Shown here piece by piece: positions 1 through 8,297 of a stretch of 64,000 bases of DNA. Both the position numbers and the translations under genes were made by a program. Positions within the stretch are counted from its first letter, which is position 1, and each line of letters starts with the position of its first letter. Source of the DNA: Siderastrea radians (taxonomy: Eukaryota; Cnidaria; Anthozoa; Scleractinia; Rhizangiidae); assembly GCA_964017195.1 (NCBI GenBank), contig OZ024895.1, positions 25,438,375 through 25,502,374 of the forward strand. The letters are read 5' to 3'. The notes beneath the pieces are model-generated. The model was not told the DNA's origin and did not search any database. It was given only the letters and a program-made list of their open reading frames with translations.

Positions 1-1210
1 CTGAATAGGCTGTGGCTGTTGTTCCTGAAAGCTCATAACGGAAAGTAAGTTTTGTTGTTCCGTCTCTGATGTCTGCCTTCTGCTTGGTGAGATCGAAATA
101 CAGAATTGGAAACAGTGTCTGGAAATTACTGATGTTGAGAAGTGATCCCTCACTGAATTCATTGTTCTTGTGAACGTATTTCAGAACATCTCTGTATACC
201 CTGCTGAGATCTGTTGCGGGTGTGTAATGAATCTCAGGATACTCATTGCCATTGCCAACTTCAAGATGACAATTCTGAAGGGTTCTAGGATTTGTACTAA
301 CTGAAAAGGTGTTATAAAGAAATGGGTTGCTTGTCTGGCTATTAACATTTGCATCGTTGATTATGAAAACGAAAACATGTCTTGGTTTTGAAATACCACT
401 ACTAATCTTGAAATGACCAGCTCGCTGTGTTGATGAATTACTTCTCTCAATGTTTTCACGGAGGTATGTCCATTTATACGGTTTCAGAAATTTGCTCATA
501 TATATGCTTTGTCCTTCACTGTTAAATGTGATTCGTGGTACGATCAGTTGCAACTTTGTCAGCACGACTCTGCAGTTAGCACCTGCCTGCCAGATCAAAT
601 TAGCGTCCGATTCAAATTCAATGTTCATTTCCAAACGACCTGATGGTAGTAGATTTCTTTCAAGAGCTTCAAAAAACGAATATCTATTAAGAGGCAATTC
701 TCTTGTGACTACAAGAGACACTCCCAGAAGTAGTTTCCTTTCAGCAAATCCTTTGTTATAAGTAGCCTCAGCTGGGCGTTCTTCAGCTCCCCGACTGGTA
801 TCTAGATGAAAAAACTCATTTGTTGCAGTCGATTGTGCGTAACCCGGAGAATATTCTAGTAGGTTCTTTATATTCACACAGTGATTGGCGTCGTTGCAAT
901 CGTACACTTTCTTCCCATTCATCTTGACATCAAAATTCTTGATGAAACTATGAATACTATTGACGATGCCATTCTGGTCATTTCCAGCGATGTTTGTTCC
1001 ATCTGCCAATTTGTTCACTTTGAAACTGATCCCAAGCCTAGCATTATACCAGTCAAAAGGAGTTACTTCTCCTGAATTATCGACAACGAAACGATATCCG
1101 TCTTTCTTTTGAGAACGAGTGTTTGCAACTACTGTATTCAGTGGTGTTTCTAGTTCAAAAATAACATCTTCGTATCTTTCAACATATTTTGGGTTTCTAT
1201 AAGATTCCAT
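1..1210 (-). CDS. Major capsid protein, double jelly-roll type (partial, C-terminus beyond window)
   Basis: The frame is open for 403 codons from the ATG at 1210 to the window edge with no stop. The protein would form the capsid hexamers. Its N-terminal third has the layout of cnidarian Polinton/adintovirus-type capsid proteins often annotated as F54H12.2-like: an acidic lead with 'FELETPLNTVV', then 'NSIHSFIKNFDVKMNGK' and 'NLLEYSPGYAQSTATNEFFH', matching the strand-turn pattern at the start of the first jelly roll. The family assignment is from recalled motif layout, not a search. The start lies in the shared context, with two overlapping TCTAA motifs 11-16 bases upstream. It is the first of four consecutive minus-strand structural genes, 21 bp from the next. 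Confidence 0.72.
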   Translation of the reverse strand, partial: MESYRNPKYVERYEDVIFELETPLNTVVANTRSQKKDGYRFVVDNSGEVTPFDWYNARLGISFKVNKLADGTNIAGNDQNGIVNSIHSFIKNFDVKMNGKKVYDCNDANHCVNIKNLLEYSPGYAQSTATNEFFHLDTSRGAEERPAEATYNKGFAERKLLLGVSLVVTRELPLNRYSFFEALERNLLPSGRLEMNIEFESDANLIWQAGANCRVVLTKLQLIVPRITFNSEGQSIYMSKFLKPYKWTYLRENIERSNSSTQRAGHFKISSGISKPRHVFVFIINDANVNSQTSNPFLYNTFSVSTNPRTLQNCHLEVGNGNEYPEIHYTPATDLSRVYRDVLKYVHKNNEFSEGSLLNISNFQTLFPILYFDLTKQKADIRDGTTKLTFRYELSGTTATAYS

Positions 1211-1231
1211 ATAACATTAGATTAGATAATT

Positions 1232-1603
1232 TTACATCTTCCTTATTTTACCTCCTGAAATTAGTTGATTGACTCTCTGAGCAATTTCGAAATCAGTCAA
1301 TGGTCTTTCAGTAGCTTTACTAATAGTTTGTTGTTCTGGTTGTTTTTTGCTTAGCAATTGAATGATTCTATCTCCTGCTTTATTACCAAGATGCTCCCCT
1401 GTTTTTGTTGCTGCTTTTGTTGCTGCGGTGGTAGCTGCTTTTTTAGCTATTTCCTTAGCTGTTTTACCAAATAGCTTGCTTCCAACTGATTTGAAAATAT
1501 CCATTAATCCTTCACCGTGTATTTCTCCAGAATGAATATGTTTTTTTACATATCTGCCAATTTCTGGATCGTATCTTCTCTTTAATTCACTTTGGCGTGT
1601 CAT
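1232..1603 (-). CDS. Small basic Ala/Lys-rich virion-associated protein candidate
   Basis: A 123-residue, strongly basic protein. Residues 1-22 are rich in Arg, Lys and His, followed by a Gly-Glu-Gly segment. A predicted amphipathic stretch (about residues 30-80) is dominated by Ala, Lys, Thr and Gly ('AKKAATTAATKAATKTG'). It lies between the capsid and penton-like genes with only 11-21 bp on either side and has its own TCTAA/TATATATG start context. By position and composition it resembles the small membrane-active or DNA-condensing virion proteins of adenovirus-like and adintovirus-like genomes (pX or pVI type). That comparison is inference; no diagnostic motif is visible. It could instead be a nucleoprotein. 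Confidence 0.55.
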   Translation of the reverse strand: MTRQSELKRRYDPEIGRYVKKHIHSGEIHGEGLMDIFKSVGSKLFGKTAKEIAKKAATTAATKAATKTGEHLGNKAGDRIIQLLSKKQPEQQTISKATERPLTDFEIAQRVNQLISGGKIRKM

Positions 1604-1614
1604 ATATCAATATA

Positions 1615-2379
1615 TTAGATAAAACTGGATCTCAGGATTAATGTCATGTGCCAATCGATACCATTCAAATCTATTGATCTTCCTATTGAATCTGTCAGTG
1701 TGATGCGCATTTCAGAGATCATCGTTTTTGAAACTGGACTGAATAGCGCACGTCTTGGTTCGAATGTAAATGGATAGCTTCTTGTGAGATTATCGGTTGG
1801 TATTATAGCCAAAGTATTACTGAATTTTCCATCTGTGATTGAATCCGTTACAACGTCACAATTTATGTGTATAGTGTCGATAGAATTGGTGATATTTGGT
1901 AACTTGGTGCTATATTCTGTCTGTGTTATAATTTTTGGTTCGAATCCAATTAAATCACTGAATGTCGAATTCCGTATATCTAATTGCCAATTATTTCCGA
2001 GTTCGACAACAACGCGGTATGACGAAAGCACAAAATAAATCTTCACCCCAACCTGATTATTACTTGGCTGATCTCCGTTTTGTGTAACAACCCCAATGAT
2101 ATATTCAGAAATGTCGTTATAACTATACATTCCGTCAACAAAATTGATTGTTTTCCAAGTAGAACCATTTTTTTTTGTATATTTTATCTGGTTGTTACCA
2201 TATTCTGCATTGATATTATGCCATGAGTACGTCATTGTTACTCGATCTACTGCTAATTCATGACGCATCTCGGTATCCAGATGCATGACGGGGTCAAATT
2301 TGATTGTATAATCCTCTGGACGAGATCTTCCAATCTTCTGTCGATTAAACGAATTGATATTAATTGCTCGTTCTTGCAT
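1615..2379 (-). CDS. Penton-like minor capsid protein (single jelly-roll candidate)
   Basis: A 254-residue protein expected to cap the fivefold vertices of the virion. It opens with 'MQERAININSFNRQKIGRSRPEDYTIKF', resembling the N-terminus of penton-like proteins of Polinton-like viruses, in which a leader binding neighbouring capsomers precedes a single beta jelly roll. The rest has regular alternating hydrophobic strands without helices or transmembrane segments, in keeping with a jelly roll. Length fits the family (about 200-300 residues). It lies immediately downstream of the coiled-coil gene and upstream of the small basic protein. Two TCTAA motifs precede the ATG on the minus strand. 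The fold is inferred from length, position and strand pattern. Confidence 0.6.
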   Translation of the reverse strand: MQERAININSFNRQKIGRSRPEDYTIKFDPVMHLDTEMRHELAVDRVTMTYSWHNINAEYGNNQIKYTKKNGSTWKTINFVDGMYSYNDISEYIIGVVTQNGDQPSNNQVGVKIYFVLSSYRVVVELGNNWQLDIRNSTFSDLIGFEPKIITQTEYSTKLPNITNSIDTIHINCDVVTDSITDGKFSNTLAIIPTDNLTRSYPFTFEPRRALFSPVSKTMISEMRITLTDSIGRSIDLNGIDWHMTLILRSSFI

Positions 2380-2407
2380 ATATATTTAGATTAGATAAAC
2401 AATGAAA

Positions 2408-3535
2408 TTACACTTGGATGACATAACTTTTCAATAGATCGTTAAGCTGATTGTTATCGATTTTACCTATTTCATATAATTTATGCACAATCTCAGACAT
2501 TTCACTCTTTACACCGTCATTGCCAGCCAATATAGCCCCTCCCAAAAGCTCCATTCTATCGACAAGATCATTAACATCGTTGAAATAGACTACACCTGAA
2601 CCTAATTTAGAGAATTTTTTAGAAGTTCTGTGGATAGGTAACTCACCGAGTTTATTCAATTGATTGAAAACCATCTTTGACAGGTCACTGTACTTCTTTT
2701 TGCTGTTGAATCTCTTTGTCAACAAATCAAGAGTGTCAAAATCAACCTTTTTATCAAGTACTTTTTCACCATCCTTCTTTGCTACTAAATGCAATTGTCC
2801 CATTAATTTAGGAATATCGATCATCAAATTACCATATTTGCCCCCAGATGATATTTTGTAAGCATTACGTTTTGGTTGTGTATAACCTGTTCCAATGGTC
2901 TTTTTACCTTCAGGTATAATTTTTATACGATTTTTATATTTTTGTAACAACTTGATGTCTTTTGTTATTTCATCAATTCGGTCTTTATTTTTTGCTCGAT
3001 TTTTTTTGGTAGTAGATAAATGAGCCTTCTGTCTACCTATTTCTTTGATTAGTTCACCAAGATTTTTGTCGTATTCATCAATGTCCAGGGTTCCATCAAT
3101 TGAAGCCTTCAATACATCGCTCGGAGGACTTAATTTATACTCCATTAATTTTTGTATTTCATCTTTATCAAAACCTTTATCAATATCAGACTTAAATTCA
3201 GTTTTCATCATTTCTGGTTCATAATCAATAGGAAGTTTGGTTACTTCTTGTGGTTGTTCATCAGGTAGTTGCTGAAACATAATAAGATTTTCAAGACCTG
3301 ATGTTAATGCTTTTTGGTTTTTCTGCAACTGTTCAAGCATTTTGTCCTGTTTCTCGTCAATCTTTTGTTTGACATCCTCTTGTGCTTTAACAATCGGCTT
3401 ATACACCTCAGATAATTCCTCTTGAACATCTTGTAATCCATGTTTGAATTCTTTCAGCGTGTTTCGAACATTTCTGACTTGTTTACCAGCATTTATTTTA
3501 GACTGTGATATTTTCATCATTCTTTCTATGTCCAT
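2408..3535 (-). CDS. Coiled-coil structural protein of the viral element
   Basis: A 375-residue lysine- and glutamate-rich protein. Residues about 20-95 and 160-205 are predicted coiled coil from heptad-like spacing of Leu, Ile and Val. The C-terminal 90 residues ('DVNDLVDRMELLGGAILAGN' then 'SEIVHKLYEIGKIDNNQLN') form a compact helical module that I recall from many cnidarian repeat-associated proteins of unknown function. It probably acts as a virion scaffold or internal protein, since it heads the minus-strand capsid cluster. The 83-bp gap to the divergent ATPase gene holds promoter-like repeats. The start ATG sits 17 bases after a TCTAAG motif. No enzymatic motif is visible. Confidence 0.6.
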   Translation of the reverse strand: MDIERMMKISQSKINAGKQVRNVRNTLKEFKHGLQDVQEELSEVYKPIVKAQEDVKQKIDEKQDKMLEQLQKNQKALTSGLENLIMFQQLPDEQPQEVTKLPIDYEPEMMKTEFKSDIDKGFDKDEIQKLMEYKLSPPSDVLKASIDGTLDIDEYDKNLGELIKEIGRQKAHLSTTKKNRAKNKDRIDEITKDIKLLQKYKNRIKIIPEGKKTIGTGYTQPKRNAYKISSGGKYGNLMIDIPKLMGQLHLVAKKDGEKVLDKKVDFDTLDLLTKRFNSKKKYSDLSKMVFNQLNKLGELPIHRTSKKFSKLGSGVVYFNDVNDLVDRMELLGGAILAGNDGVKSEMSEIVHKLYEIGKIDNNQLNDLLKSYVIQV

Positions 3536-3618
3536 AATATATATTGCTTAGATAAAACTTATCTCAACTTATCTCAACTTATCTCAACTTATCTCTGAAG
3601 TTATCTAATATATTATAT
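3536..3618. promoter_or_regulatory. Bidirectional viral promoter with tandem AACTTATCTC repeats
   Basis: This 83-bp divergent gap holds four exact copies of the 10-bp unit AACTTATCTC (3556-3595). On each side is a TATCTAA motif followed by TATATAT and an ATG. The minus-strand structural cluster and the plus-strand packaging cluster both start here. The tandem unit resembles the core TTATCTAA promoter motif, with C replacing the second A. Confidence 0.55.
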
Positions 3619-3684
3619 ATGGAAATACCTAATTACGATAGTAATAGTGACAAAACGAACAGTTAAAAACAATTGTATAAATGT

Positions 3685-4260
3685 ATGCCAGCCGCCACAT
3701 TTCGTATGCTAATTTGTGGCGGAAGTAATTCGGGAAAAACTAATATGCTTTATCATATGTTGATGAAGCCTCTGGTTTATTATGATCAGATTCATCTTTA
3801 TGCCAAAAACTTGGAGCAGGAAAAATACCAAAATATGATGAAAATGTTTGAGGATATCAGTCAGAAGGTTGGTTATGATGTCCTTGTATGCAGCAATAAC
3901 GATATAGAACCAGTTGAAAACATAGATGATGATGCGCAGAAGATAGTTGTATTCGATGATTATGTATGTGACAAAAACCAGAAACCATTGATTGATTATT
4001 TCATAAGAGGCAGGCACAAGAATTGTTCAGTCATTTATTTAAGCCAGAGTTTCTATGGAACACCAAAAAATATACGATTGAATTGCAGCCATTTTTGTGT
4101 TTATGAATTTCCAAGCTCTAACGAACGTAATTTAATAACTAGAGAACTTGGTGTTGATAAGGAACAATATATCAAAGCAACTAAAAAACCGTATTCGTTC
4201 CTGTATGTGGACAAACCGAAGAAACTAATAAAAAGAAACTTTTATGGAAAGATACAATAA
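3685..4260 (+). CDS. A32/FtsK-like genome-packaging ATPase (leader interrupted by an in-frame stop)
   Basis: From the ATG at 3685 this is a 191-residue P-loop ATPase that would pump viral DNA into the capsid. Walker A is GGSNSGKT (residues 12-19). Walker B is KIVVFDD (86-92), and a sensor-like 'VIYLSQ' lies at 116-121 followed by polar and Asn residues. This order is typical of the A32/FtsK-HerA packaging ATPases of varidnaviruses. The start in the shared TATATATGG context is 66 bases earlier (ATG at 3619) in the same frame, but a TAA at 3664 separates it from the body. Either the gene is broken in its leader or translation begins at 3685. The rest is open and the catalytic motifs are intact. 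Confidence 0.8.
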   Translation: MPAATFRMLICGGSNSGKTNMLYHMLMKPLVYYDQIHLYAKNLEQEKYQNMMKMFEDISQKVGYDVLVCSNNDIEPVENIDDDAQKIVVFDDYVCDKNQKPLIDYFIRGRHKNCSVIYLSQSFYGTPKNIRLNCSHFCVYEFPSSNERNLITRELGVDKEQYIKATKKPYSFLYVDKPKKLIKRNFYGKIQ

Positions 4261-4288
4261 CTAAAATCATAATCTAATCATATAATAT

Positions 4289-5977
4289 ATGGGAATTTTT
4301 AATGATAATATTTCAAGATCATCATATAAAATTTCATCTGGTTCACGGGGACTTCAAGGGATCGGTTTTAAACTAAATTCTGATGGTAATTACGATATGG
4401 AAAATAAAAAACTGGTTAATGTGAAACAAGGAACCAATAACAATGACGTTGTTATAAAATCTTATCTCGATTCTGAAATAGCCAAGATTCCAAGTATGGA
4501 TACAACTCAGTTTGTTTCAAAATCAGGTAGTACAATGACAGGAGATTTAATTTTACAATCTCAACCATATCCAGTCCATGGAAACACAAATAAAGCCATC
4601 TCTTATAACACAGCCCGGAATATATTCTTGAGTAAAAAAGAAGGCGGGTCTATGCTACAATCTTTAGACATGAACAACCATTTCATAACAAATATCAAAG
4701 ACCCAGTTAATTCAGACCATGGAGTAAATAAAAAATATGTCGATAACCAACTTGTGAAAAAATTAGATAAGGACACTACTATCGATATGAAAGATAATGC
4801 GATCACCAATGTCAAATTTCCAGTAAACCAAAAAGACGTTGCTACTGTAGAATATATCACTCAGAGAATCACTAACTCGCAAAAAAATTATCTCAAACTT
4901 GATGGCACAACAAGTATGTCGGGAGACTTGAATTTAAATAACAATAAAATTATTAACTTACAAACCGATTCAAAAAATTCGAAATCCGCAGTTAATGTTG
5001 AGTTAATGGAAAATGAAATAACAGATTTGAGAAATCTTGTCACTCAAAAAATTCATGAATCTCAGATTATTAATTCAGGACAAAAAAAAGACGCCTTCAG
5101 ATATTTAATGGAAAACGACGACGAATCTTCAAGTGAATACAATATTCAGGTTTTGGGTATTGTTGATTTTTCCAATTCTCCACATCAAATTAATAAAAAA
5201 GCTTACCAACTTAAACTCCTGTTTCTAAAAAGCTCACCAAACCAGTACCAATCACGCCTCGGTTTTAACCTTTATAAACTTCCAGTCGGTTACTATACTT
5301 TGGTAGTTGAATGGTTTCCGCCGGAAATGAGTGAGTTGAGTGTGGCAGTGCAAGGCACTACGATTTCAATTTCTAATTATGCAACAAAAACATTCGAAAA
5401 CTATACCAAAACAGTTATCAATTTTCACCGATGGGGTAGCTCACCTCCACAATTTATTTATCTCGATCTACACGGTACAGTTACTTTTCCATCACTTTTA
5501 ACAATTGGACATCTAATTGTTTATGGTGTAAAAGAAACAATTTCAAACGTTGACCCAAGTGTCTATGACACCGCTTTTGTAATTGAGAATGGAAAATTGG
5601 TGATGGAAACAGATTTATCTTTAAACGGACATCGTTTGCGTGGTTCCGTTCATTACATAAATGGGATTTTGAATACAAAAAATGGGAACACATTTTTATT
5701 AAATGGTTGTGACAAAATAATCATTCCAAATCATAGCCACATATTAACTATAACAGTGCTCTATTTCAAAGTCAAAAGACGATATACGCCTATTTCTTTA
5801 AAAGTAAAACACAGTGACCATTTAACTCAATCAATCACTTACACTTCAACCAAAGCAACTCGAACACAGGCAATAAGTATTAATTTAATACTAGCTTTTG
5901 GTCATTTGGCAGTGGAACTGGGTTCAGTTGTGAAAAATCAAGAACTCTTAATGTCGATTGAATATAGAGTGCCATAA
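4289..5977 (+). CDS. Fibre-like virion protein with repeated shaft motifs
   Basis: A 562-residue protein. The first 270 residues carry repeats of the pattern 'TMTGDLIL', 'MSGDLNLNNNKIINL' and 'DHGVNKKYVDNQL', the same logic as phage and viral fibre repeats (a GDL step, an asparagine-rich turn, a 'K-YVD' step), suggesting a trimeric shaft. A collagen-like Gly-rich head is hinted at by 'SSGSRGLQGIGFKL' (17-30). The C-terminal half (about 290-562) is rich in beta strands and aromatic residues and probably forms a globular knob. It likely projects from the virion and contacts the host surface. Neighbours are the packaging ATPase 28 bp upstream and small ORFs downstream. A TCTAATCATATAATATATGG start context is present. 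Confidence 0.65.
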   Translation: MGIFNDNISRSSYKISSGSRGLQGIGFKLNSDGNYDMENKKLVNVKQGTNNNDVVIKSYLDSEIAKIPSMDTTQFVSKSGSTMTGDLILQSQPYPVHGNTNKAISYNTARNIFLSKKEGGSMLQSLDMNNHFITNIKDPVNSDHGVNKKYVDNQLVKKLDKDTTIDMKDNAITNVKFPVNQKDVATVEYITQRITNSQKNYLKLDGTTSMSGDLNLNNNKIINLQTDSKNSKSAVNVELMENEITDLRNLVTQKIHESQIINSGQKKDAFRYLMENDDESSSEYNIQVLGIVDFSNSPHQINKKAYQLKLLFLKSSPNQYQSRLGFNLYKLPVGYYTLVVEWFPPEMSELSVAVQGTTISISNYATKTFENYTKTVINFHRWGSSPPQFIYLDLHGTVTFPSLLTIGHLIVYGVKETISNVDPSVYDTAFVIENGKLVMETDLSLNGHRLRGSVHYINGILNTKNGNTFLLNGCDKIIIPNHSHILTITVLYFKVKRRYTPISLKVKHSDHLTQSITYTSTKATRTQAISINLILAFGHLAVELGSVVKNQELLMSIEYRVP

Positions 5978-6120
5978 ACATTTTTTTCATTCATCATATA
6001 TCACAATGCGGATATCCATCTGATTGGAGTATGGAATGCTTTTTAGAATATATTATCCCAAAAGAAATAAGCGTTGAGGTTTCCGATGAAAAACATAATG
6101 AATAATCTAAACAATATAAT

Positions 6121-6234
6121 ATGAAAACATCAACTTTAATCAACGAAATTATTGAGAATATAGAAAAAATAGTTCGAAACATTAGAAAATTATACATCAG
6201 TATTAAGAAATCGTTCAAAAAAGAAAAAATGTAA
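6121..6234 (+). CDS. 37-codon basic helical ORF with its own viral promoter motif
   Basis: A short ORF encoding a Lys- and Ile-rich, probably amphipathic helical peptide with a highly basic C-terminus ('KKSFKKEKM'). No family is recognised. It is called because its ATG is preceded, at the same distance as in the larger genes, by TCTAAACAATATAAT, and because it fills the gap between the fibre and the membrane-protein genes, ending 13 bp before the next ATG. The preceding stretch 5978-6120 also holds a 24-codon ORF (6031-6105) without the promoter motif, which I do not call. Coding status is uncertain. Confidence 0.4.
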   Translation: MKTSTLINEIIENIEKIVRNIRKLYISIKKSFKKEKM

Positions 6235-6247
6235 CCATATAATATAT

Positions 6248-6733
6248 ATGGATAGACGTAAAAGAATATTCAATTGGAACCATGTTTCAGAAAATTTAAC
6301 AGAAGATCAAATATCTGAGTTGAAAGCATTGTACAAATTCTACCATAAGCAATACTGGCTCCACAAAGAGTCATTTAAAAGCTTCAAGAAAAAGAATATG
6401 GCATGTAACATTGGATCTGTTGTATTGATAGTAACTGGGACTGTGGCTGGTGGTGTGATGTTAAACCCCGCTGTACTTGGATCAATATCAGGCGCAGGGC
6501 TTATACTAAAAACATATTCAGAGGTCAAAAATTACAAAAGAAAGATCGAGATGTGTAAATTCGCGTACACTACGTATGAAAAGGTTTTAACTCATTTACG
6601 GTCATTTATGAGAGGACTGGAGTATAATGAAAAAGAATTTCTTGATCATGTCAAAGTTCTTGATGAAATAATCATTGAAATGTGTCCGTTAACTGACAAA
6701 TTTGAAAAGAAATATAATAAGGTATTCATCTAA
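6248..6733 (+). CDS. Hydrophobic-core membrane-associated protein of the viral element
   Basis: A 161-residue protein with a basic aromatic N-terminal half (1-50), a glycine-rich hydrophobic segment (about 52-87, including 'SVVLIVTGTVAGGVMLNP') and a charged helical C-terminal half. The Gly/Ala-rich core resembles membrane-inserting or membrane-remodelling segments; 36 residues would allow a helical hairpin. I recall similar cnidarian proteins of unknown function. It might sit in an internal membrane or act in entry or exit, but this is inference. The start has TATAATATATATGG, but the upstream motif reads TGTAA rather than TCTAA. Its last 8 bases overlap the convergent VLTF3-like gene end to end. 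Confidence 0.6.
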   Translation: MDRRKRIFNWNHVSENLTEDQISELKALYKFYHKQYWLHKESFKSFKKKNMACNIGSVVLIVTGTVAGGVMLNPAVLGSISGAGLILKTYSEVKNYKRKIEMCKFAYTTYEKVLTHLRSFMRGLEYNEKEFLDHVKVLDEIIIEMCPLTDKFEKKYNKVFI

Positions 6734-7283
6734 TAATAGATTTTATTTTATCACCAATAAGAGACATAATAGTAGCCCAATATCGATCGTAAAAAGCTAA
6801 TGTTTTTTTCGATTTACTAATTGGAATTTGTTTATGAGGTATCCCCATCATATTGAATATCCTTCTCATAATAAAATTAATGCTAATCATCCTTTTCCGA
6901 GTTCCATTAACTTCATTAAGAACCTTACCTATCTCGACAAATATAGCATTAATTTTACATTTTTGATGGTACGATATTTCTATATTATATTTTTGCTTAA
7001 CATTCATGATAGCATTATTTATATGGTATTCTCTATGGTACACTGATTTTCTTATAAATTTATGTCTATTTTTATAAAAATCAACATATTCTTTCACATA
7101 ATTATATCCTTGTACGACACCACAACTTAGACATGCTAACATCCCATCGTCGTTAATAATATACTGATTATCACAGCATTTATCATCTTTTGGTTTTCTG
7201 GCAGAATCTATTTGCTGGTCACAAAAAGGACAAACAACTTCTGATTCTTTCAGTTCATCGTGTAATTCCTTGTTACAATTCAT
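6726..7283 (-). CDS. VLTF3-like viral late transcription factor with zinc ribbon
   Basis: A 185-residue protein. The N-terminal part has paired cysteines (C18/C21, C36/C37, C51/C54), the last two pairs arranged as a TFIIB-type zinc ribbon ('ACLSCGVVQ'). The following 120 basic residues include 'FIRKSVYHREYHINNAI' (76-92), matching the tyrosine/arginine/histidine-rich core of the poxvirus-type VLTF3 family, and a terminal helical part. VLTF3 homologues activate late genes of nucleocytoplasmic large DNA viruses and some Polinton-like viruses. Here it would be the natural partner of the TCTAA start motifs of the capsid genes. Its own start has TATCTCATATAATAG, a variant of that motif, perhaps reflecting earlier expression. 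Assignment is by recalled motif. Confidence 0.65.
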   Translation of the reverse strand: MNCNKELHDELKESEVVCPFCDQQIDSARKPKDDKCCDNQYIINDDGMLACLSCGVVQGYNYVKEYVDFYKNRHKFIRKSVYHREYHINNAIMNVKQKYNIEISYHQKCKINAIFVEIGKVLNEVNGTRKRMISINFIMRRIFNMMGIPHKQIPISKSKKTLAFYDRYWATIMSLIGDKIKSIIR

Positions 7284-7350
7284 CTATACTATTATATGAG
7301 ATATTATTTAAGTTTGAAACGGCTTAAATATTATCTAAATCATATTATAT
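7284..7350. promoter_or_regulatory. Divergent promoter between the VLTF3-like gene and the Cys-rich ORF
   Basis: A 67-bp AT-rich gap. The plus side has TTATCTAAATCATATTATATATGG, the full shared start motif, here split by reading into TTATCTAAA and TATATATGG. The minus side has only the ATATCTCATATAATAG variant. Confidence 0.45.
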
Positions 7351-7917
7351 ATGGAAATAGCAACTAGACATATAGAAATGACATCAAATATTTATTATAA
7401 TGATGGGCATCAATTAATAAAATTGGATGAATGGTATGATGGTTATAATAAAATACCTGTTCTTAAATATAAAATAGTCGAATTTAGAAATAAATATGGT
7501 GATATCGACAATGAAAGGTCATATGATTGTAAGCTACTAGATGATGAGATTGATGATTTCGGCTCAGGATACAATAATCTAGACATAAAAATGTTAATAA
7601 CTATTCATTTTACTGACAACAGCACACAATACGTTTCGTTTTATAAATATCATTACCCTAAAATTACATGCTTAAGATGTGACTTTTTACATCATTCAAA
7701 ATGGTGTAGAAATTGTAACTATTGTAGTTATTCAGTTCATTACATAAATCGCGAGGGTATAGATCCTGATAGGTTCCATTATTCTGGCTATATTATACAA
7801 AAATATAGTTCTATAGCTGAATTCGTTGATTATTTAAAGGGGCAAGAGATGAGACATTATGCGAAAAAATGGTGTAAAAACAATCAGAAGTATCAATCAT
7901 CAGATTTCAAGTTATGA
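7351..7917 (+). CDS. Cys-rich hypothetical protein of the viral element
   Basis: A 188-residue protein rich in Tyr, Asp and Ile. I do not recognise it. Five cysteines at 107, 110, 119, 122 and 125 ('CLRC', then 'CRNCNYC') form a plausible zinc-binding knuckle in the C-terminal half. The N-terminal half is acidic and probably beta-rich. It is the last ORF before the right end of the element, 33 bp downstream of a perfect TCTAA motif region, so it is likely expressed with the late genes. It could be a small regulatory or host-interaction protein; no function is visible. Confidence 0.5.
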   Translation: MEIATRHIEMTSNIYYNDGHQLIKLDEWYDGYNKIPVLKYKIVEFRNKYGDIDNERSYDCKLLDDEIDDFGSGYNNLDIKMLITIHFTDNSTQYVSFYKYHYPKITCLRCDFLHHSKWCRNCNYCSYSVHYINREGIDPDRFHYSGYIIQKYSSIAEFVDYLKGQEMRHYAKKWCKNNQKYQSSDFKL

Positions 7918-8083
7918 GCTCAATAAGGTATCGCTAAGTTGTTTTGACGACAAAAGATATATATCAAACGATGGAATCAATAGTTTCGCTTACGGACATT
8001 ATGCAATCTGAAGATGTGACGTCACGACACAGCTGTGTCGGCCTCCATACAAGTTCCGCAAACACAGTCTGTTTTTCTGTTCA

Positions 8084-8143
8084 CTACAAACTTTACTGAC
8101 AAACTTTACTGACAAACTTTACTGACAAACTTTACTTTAAATA
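8084..8143. repeat. 15-bp tandem repeat near the viral right end
   Basis: About four copies of a unit reading CAAACTTTACTGA with a two-base joint. It lies between the last viral ORF and the end palindrome. The 7918-8083 stretch before it shows no ORF or RNA gene that I can support. Confidence 0.6.
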
Positions 8144-8297
8144 CAAGTTCATCTAATATCACATGATAATCGTATGATCCAAAAAACAATAGAAATCTGA
8201 TGACTCATTTCCTCGGGAAAGTCCCTGTGGTTTAAGACTTCCTGTTGTATGAAGTCACGCGATGGAAAATGCGTTCGTTTCCACATGAAATAAAAAC

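Noticed and set aside
450..761. 103-codon plus-strand frame
   Set aside because: It is antisense to the continuous capsid frame on the minus strand.
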